Origin: Fimbriimonas sp.
GTDB lineage: Bacteria > Armatimonadota > Fimbriimonadia > Fimbriimonadales > Fimbriimonadaceae
Length of the DNA stretch: 64,000 nucleotides
NCBI GenBank assembly: GCA_031292555.1
Contig: JARLGV010000132.1
Span: 1 to 64,000, forward strand
Direction: 5' to 3'
Each line of letters opens with the position of its first letter. Within the stretch, counting starts at the first letter, position 1. Below the pieces are notes generated by a model. It ran no database searches, was not told where the DNA came from, and saw only the letters and a list, made by a program, of their open reading frames with translations. Position numbers and translations under genes: made by a program. Shown here piece by piece: positions 60,037 through 64,000 of the stretch.

Positions 60037-61286
60037 AAGCCATTTCCAATGTTCTCGTATTTTGCGCGGTCTTGGCTGCATGCTTTCTATTCGGATTCGC
60101 TTGGCCGGATCTCCAGCGAGGCAAACTTCCCTCTTCGCACGCGATGAATTCTCTGTTCGGTGTGAAATCCGGCGCAGCCGCATCTCCAGAACAGGAGTTT
60201 TCACATGCGTACACCAAGATCCTCACTGACTACATCCGGCCCGTTGATCCGACGAACTTGAAGTATGCCGGTATGGAAGGTCTCATGTCGTCGCTGGGTG
60301 ATCCGCACACCGTGTTCATGCCGCCGACCACCGCGGAGGCTTTTAACGACGAGACCAAAGCGAACTTCGGAGGAGTTGGCGCCCGCCTGACCGCTGACCC
60401 GTTGGGCGCGAAGATCGCATCCGTATTCGAAGATGGCCCGGCATACGCCGCCGGCATTCGCGAAGGGAACATCATTTCGGGCGTCGACGGTCAGTCGGTG
60501 ACCGGAAAGGAGATCGACGATATCGTCACGATGATCAAAGGAAAGGAAGGCACCGTCGTGCACCTAACCGTGATCCAAAACGACAAGAAGGAACCGGTCG
60601 TTTTGACAATCAAGCGGGCCAGGATCATCGCTCCAACAGTTGATTCCAAGTATTTTTCCAACATCCAGATCGGTTACATGTCGATCCTATCGTTTTCGGA
60701 GCCTACGGCTGCGCAGTTCGATCACGAAATCGCTAAGCTAGAGGCCCACCCGCTAAAGGGGATGGTAATCGACCTGAGAGACAATCCGGGTGGATTGCTT
60801 GATTCGGCCGTCGACATGCTGAGTCGGTTCTTTGAGAACAAGCTTGTCGTCAAGATGAAGTTTCGCGACGGACATGAGGAGTCGGCAGAGACGATCCCCG
60901 GTTATGTCCACTCGTTCAACTATCCGATCGCCATCTTGATTAATGAGGACTCGGCAAGTGCTGCTGAAATCTTCTCTGGCTGTCTTCACGACTACGGCCG
61001 TGCAAAGCTTGTTGGTACTCACAGCTACGGAAAGGCATCTGTGCAGAACGTCTTCCCGCTGATCGATCAGTCGAGCGCCAAGATCACGATCGCCAAGTAC
61101 TTCCTGCCATTCACGCCGTTCTTTGGACGAAAGGTGGATCAGGACGGAGTGTTTTTGAGCGGGGGCCTGGAGCCCGATGTGAAGGCTGAACTCGATCCCG
61201 CCAAGGAGATCGATCCGAAGAACCCCAAGACAGACGGGCAGCTTTGGAAAGCGATTCAAGTGCTCAGTCCTCAGCCGGGGCTATAG
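60033..61286 (+). CDS. C-terminal processing peptidase (S41 family)
   Basis: 417 residues. N-terminal signal/anchor at about 5-24, PDZ domain around FEDGPAYAAGIREGNII, and S41 core with IDLRDNPGG. The catalytic dyad is intact: S309 in NEDSASAAE and K334 in SYGKA. Cleaves extracytoplasmic proteins near their C-termini. Translationally coupled to the inactive paralogue upstream. Confidence 0.94.
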   Translation: MKAISNVLVFCAVLAACFLFGFAWPDLQRGKLPSSHAMNSLFGVKSGAAASPEQEFSHAYTKILTDYIRPVDPTNLKYAGMEGLMSSLGDPHTVFMPPTTAEAFNDETKANFGGVGARLTADPLGAKIASVFEDGPAYAAGIREGNIISGVDGQSVTGKEIDDIVTMIKGKEGTVVHLTVIQNDKKEPVVLTIKRARIIAPTVDSKYFSNIQIGYMSILSFSEPTAAQFDHEIAKLEAHPLKGMVIDLRDNPGGLLDSAVDMLSRFFENKLVVKMKFRDGHEESAETIPGYVHSFNYPIAILINEDSASAAEIFSGCLHDYGRAKLVGTHSYGKASVQNVFPLIDQSSAKITIAKYFLPFTPFFGRKVDQDGVFLSGGLEPDVKAELDPAKEIDPKNPKTDGQLWKAIQVLSPQPGL

Positions 61287-61485
61287 CGCTCATTTGGACT
61301 GGGCAAGGTACGAGCTGCGTAGGTCTTACGATTCGGCCCCACGCAGCCCGAAACCCGTCCCACCGCTTGCTAGATCGCTAAAGCCGATGCTGTCGGAGGT
61401 TTTCGGGCATATTTACGAGGCGTATTGGCAATTGGTGCGGTAAAACGAAACCGCTGGGCCTTGAAACCAGTAGGGCAAGACATCG

Positions 61486-62007
61486 GTGGGTGAGTGGTAT
61501 TACATTGGGCACTATGGGCAACTTGGCCCGCTCACGCGTGAGCAGATCGATGAATTGATCAGCGGCGAGGTTATTGCGCGCGATACCTATGTTTGGAAGG
61601 TAGGTATGGACAATTGGATTCCGGCCGGTCAGATTCTAGAGCTTGCCAATGTGTTCTCCGTTCGTGCGCCTTTCGACACTCCTCCTCCTCCTCCCGGTCC
61701 TTACCCAGTGACTCCACCGGAGCCATCGGTGCAAGTCGCGGCGCAGATGCCTCAGCCCACCGTATTCGCTTCCTATCCTCATACCTACGGGGTCGTGCAG
61801 AGTGATCGTAACCGGATTTTGGCCGGAGTCTTGCAGCTGATCATCCCGGGCGCGGGCCGCCTATATCTCGGATACTATGCCCTGGGTGTGATTCAGCTCG
61901 TGGCTTCTACGTGCGGGCTTGGGTGGGTTTGGTCTCTCGTCGATGGCATTTTGATTCTCGTCGGCAATGTGAAACTCGACGGATACGGCCGCCAAATGAA
62001 GGACTGA
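61486..62007 (+). CDS. GYF-domain and TM2-domain membrane protein
   Basis: 173 residues from GTG. Residues about 3-50 form a GYF_2 domain (WYYIG, LGPLTREQI, W near 45), then a Pro-rich linker, then a TM2-type pair of membrane helices (about 110-160) with PGAGRLYLGYYALG. The cytoplasmic GYF domain would bind Pro-rich peptides, possibly its own linker. The 199 bp upstream hold no gene. Confidence 0.85.
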   Translation: MGEWYYIGHYGQLGPLTREQIDELISGEVIARDTYVWKVGMDNWIPAGQILELANVFSVRAPFDTPPPPPGPYPVTPPEPSVQVAAQMPQPTVFASYPHTYGVVQSDRNRILAGVLQLIIPGAGRLYLGYYALGVIQLVASTCGLGWVWSLVDGILILVGNVKLDGYGRQMKD

Positions 62008-62071
62008 TCGCCCATCTCGGCGATCCCCGCGCTAGAATCGAAATCGTCGGGTAATTTCGGCGTTATAAGTA

Positions 62072-62668
62072 GTGAACTCTATGCGTCCAATACTAAGTCT
62101 GCTTCTGGTTCTGATCGCGTTGCCTCGGTGCCTGGCCCAGAGCTATACACCCAAGGCGGGCGAAACGGTTGTCAAAATCGGAATAGAAGGGCGTGGAAAC
62201 GTCTACGTGCTACTGCACATGAAGGAAGCGCCCCGCACCTCCGCTCGCATTGCTAAATTGGTCGGCGACGGGTTCTACAACGGCCAGCGATTCCATCGCG
62301 TGGAGCAAGTGCCCAAGCCCTACCTCGTCCAAATCGGCGACCCTGGATCTAGGACCGGTGACCTGTCTGCGACCGGTAACGGTGGGACGGGCGTCAAAAT
62401 TCAGTATGAGGACTCCGGTTTTAAGAATGTCGCGGGAGCCGTAGGTTTAGCTCGCGGCCTTGAGGACAAGAATTCGGGCGATTGTCAGTTCTACATGCTC
62501 CTCGACCGATCCAGCTTCTTGGACGGCAATTACACGGTGTTTGGCCAGGTAGTGGCAGGCATGGAGGTTCTCAAGAAGATCCAGTGGGGAGATCGGGTCC
62601 TTTCCATGACCATCGAGCGCGGATCTCGCGCCGTGCAAGCACAAGCGGGCGACCGCGTGTTAAACTGA
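62072..62668 (+). CDS. Exported cyclophilin-type peptidyl-prolyl isomerase
   Basis: 198 residues from GTG, or 195 from the ATG at 62081. Signal peptide ending near CLAQ. The cyclophilin core contains FYNGQRFHRV, QIGDPGSRTG, and DCQFYML. Catalyses proline isomerisation outside the cytoplasm. TATAAG lies 11 nt before the ATG. Confidence 0.92.
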   Translation: MNSMRPILSLLLVLIALPRCLAQSYTPKAGETVVKIGIEGRGNVYVLLHMKEAPRTSARIAKLVGDGFYNGQRFHRVEQVPKPYLVQIGDPGSRTGDLSATGNGGTGVKIQYEDSGFKNVAGAVGLARGLEDKNSGDCQFYMLLDRSSFLDGNYTVFGQVVAGMEVLKKIQWGDRVLSMTIERGSRAVQAQAGDRVLN

Positions 62669-62674
62669 CGGCTC

Positions 62675-63625
62675 GTGCGTCTGGTTAAAGCGATCCTGCT
62701 CAGGCTCTTGTTTGGCGCATTCAGCCTGTTCTTTATCTCGTTCGTGACGTTCGTCGCGGGCGCGTTCGCGCCTGGGGATCCGGCGACGATCATCGGAGGC
62801 GAGAAGGCCAGCCAAGAGACGATCCGCGTGATCCGTCACAATCTCGGGCTGGATCAACCATGGCCTCAGAGGTACGTACTCTATGTCGAGCACGCCGCCC
62901 ACGGCGATTTCGGCGTCAGTTACTACGGCACACATGAACCGGTCAAGGACATTTTGGCTCGAACCGTCCCGATGACCGTGAAGCTGGCCACTCAGGCGAT
63001 GGTCCTAGCATCGGCATTCGGTATCGTCTTCGGAACCCTTGCTGCAGTCTATCAGCGCAAATTTGCCGATAAGTCGATCCTCACGCTAAGCACATTGGGC
63101 GTGACTACGCCTAACTTTGTGCTCGGTCCGATTCTTGTCTACATCTTCTGTCAGCGGTTGGATCGATTACCCCTGACTTGGTCGACGACTCTCGTTGCGC
63201 CTGAGATTGTTTACTTCATTCTGCCGGTAACGATCCTCGCCGCTCGCCCTGCCGCCCTGATCACCCGCCTTACTCGGGCGAGCATGATCGACACTCTGGA
63301 TCAGGAGTTTATTCGCACTGCAGTGGCAAAGGGAGTTCCCCGAGGAAGGCTCCTGTTTCGGCATGCGCTTCGCAATGCGATCCTCCCCGTCATCACGACG
63401 ATTGGGACTAGTTTCGGCTTTCTGCTCACAGGTTCGTTCGTGATCGAACGATATTTTCTGATGCCCGGTTTGGGAAGTGCCGTTATTGAAGGGATCCAAC
63501 AGACGAACATGCCCGTCGTACAAGCCGGCGTCTTCGTCACGGGCGCCATGTTCATTTTCCTGAATCTGGTGGTCGATATCCTTCTGCCGGTTCTTGATCC
63601 GCGCATTCGGGAGTCGCAGATTTGA
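62675..63625 (+). CDS. Dipeptide/oligopeptide-type ABC permease (DppB/OppB-like)
   Basis: 316 residues from GTG. Six hydrophobic segments and the family's N-terminal block (FVAGAFAPGDPA). EAA loop around EFIRTAVAKGVPRGRLLFRHAL. Starts six bp after the cyclophilin gene and overlaps the next permease. Confidence 0.92.
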   Translation: MRLVKAILLRLLFGAFSLFFISFVTFVAGAFAPGDPATIIGGEKASQETIRVIRHNLGLDQPWPQRYVLYVEHAAHGDFGVSYYGTHEPVKDILARTVPMTVKLATQAMVLASAFGIVFGTLAAVYQRKFADKSILTLSTLGVTTPNFVLGPILVYIFCQRLDRLPLTWSTTLVAPEIVYFILPVTILAARPAALITRLTRASMIDTLDQEFIRTAVAKGVPRGRLLFRHALRNAILPVITTIGTSFGFLLTGSFVIERYFLMPGLGSAVIEGIQQTNMPVVQAGVFVTGAMFIFLNLVVDILLPVLDPRIRESQI

Positions 63626-64000
63626 GCGAACGCACGCGATTCACCTTTAGGGGGAAGGACCCGCTCTATGTGTTCGGGATTGTCTTCCTAGTTCTCTTGC
63701 TGCTCTTCGCGGTTTTCGGGCCGAGCGCGAGGAACGCGATGGTGCACCCTCCGAATCAGGCGAATTTCTTTAGTGTCTACGATCCGGTATCCGGACCTCA
63801 CGAGGCGCCGGGAGGCAAGTATCTGCTCGGCACCGACGAACAGGGAAGGGACGTGATTTCTCGTTTGGCTGCCGGAGCGCGAATTTCGCTGATCGTTGGG
63901 TTCGTTGTCGAGATCCTGGCGCTTGTGGTTGGCGTAACCGTCGGCGTTCTTGCCGTCTACGCGCCGCGGTGGGTTAGCATGGTCCTCATGAGGTTCACCG
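63622..64000 (+). CDS. DppC/OppC-like ABC permease, truncated by the window end
   Basis: Open from a TTG at 63622 that overlaps the upstream stop (TTGA) to the last base. It is absent from the ORF track because it has no stop. The translation has an N-terminal membrane segment (IVFLVLLLLFAVFG), then LLGTDEQGRDVISRL, the signature of DppC-type permeases. Second membrane subunit of the transporter whose other genes must lie beyond the window. Confidence 0.9.
   Translation, partial: MSERTRFTFRGKDPLYVFGIVFLVLLLLFAVFGPSARNAMVHPPNQANFFSVYDPVSGPHEAPGGKYLLGTDEQGRDVISRLAAGARISLIVGFVVEILALVVGVTVGVLAVYAPRWVSMVLMRFT

Overview
The window looks like chromosomal DNA of an Armatimonadota bacterium, most likely class Fimbriimonadia. 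This is an inference. It rests on a DUF1559-type prepilin whose N-terminus reads ...ILFPVFAQAK (the Armatimonadota form of the pilin signature), the futalosine menaquinone gene mqnE, frequent GTG/TTG starts, weak Shine-Dalgarno use at first genes and moderately high GC. No species call is possible from sequence reading alone.

Region 1 (about 0.7-25.1 kb) is the unusual part. It begins just 3' of a tRNA-Gln gene and encodes about 14 proteins, most of which I cannot assign to a described pathway. The forward-strand run contains a zinc-ribbon membrane protein, an exported repeat protein, three coiled-coil proteins, a divergent Hsp70-like ATPase with a zinc-binding N-terminus, a fourth coiled-coil protein carrying a GrpE-like domain, a zinc-ribbon/beta-propeller-like protein, a VWA-like membrane-anchored protein, a small membrane protein and a 1064-residue tubulin/FtsZ-like GTPase. 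A convergent minus-strand group encodes another coiled-coil protein, a TIR/deoxyribosyltransferase-like protein and a 1117-residue membrane protein. Five of the proteins, all coiled-coil, end in the same C-terminal tail, RAR(R/K)L. Two of them share a 1.39-kb, indel-free duplicated 5' part that flanks the Hsp70 gene. My reading is a dedicated chaperone plus cytomotive filament machine whose coiled-coil parts dock through the common tail, possibly membrane-associated and possibly conflict-related because of the TIR-like protein.

Region 2 (25.3-30.4 kb) is ordinary accessory content: a serine beta-lactamase-family hydrolase, an alditol oxidase-like flavoprotein, a hypothetical protein and an ECF sigma factor with a partner that is probably its membrane regulator.

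Region 3 (30.7-41.3 kb) is assimilatory sulfur metabolism: cysD-cysN make APS, an iron-sulfur APS reductase (cysH) gives sulfite, a ferredoxin-type sulfite reductase gives sulfide, a CysG-type enzyme supplies siroheme, and an ssu/tau-type ABC transporter imports an organosulfur or sulfate-like substrate. Between cysN and cysH sits a REP-associated tyrosine transposase (RAYT) flanked by two arrays of 114-bp REP-hairpin units; the first REP supplies the cysN stop codon.

Region 4 (41.4-64 kb) is mixed housekeeping and surface genes: a prepilin, an SGNH hydrolase, a DNRLRE-type exported protein, mutS2, cytidine deaminase, two paralogous lipoproteins, mqnE, an Ada-AlkA fusion with ogt, a second ECF sigma/membrane regulator pair, tRNA-Trp, a BtuF-like binding lipoprotein, an MTA phosphorylase, a HEAT-repeat exported protein, a pair of C-terminal processing proteases of which one lacks its catalytic residues, a GYF/TM2 protein, a cyclophilin and the start of a Dpp/Opp-type transporter running off the end. 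Several first genes have a -10-like hexamer 8-9 nt before the start codon, suggesting leaderless transcription.
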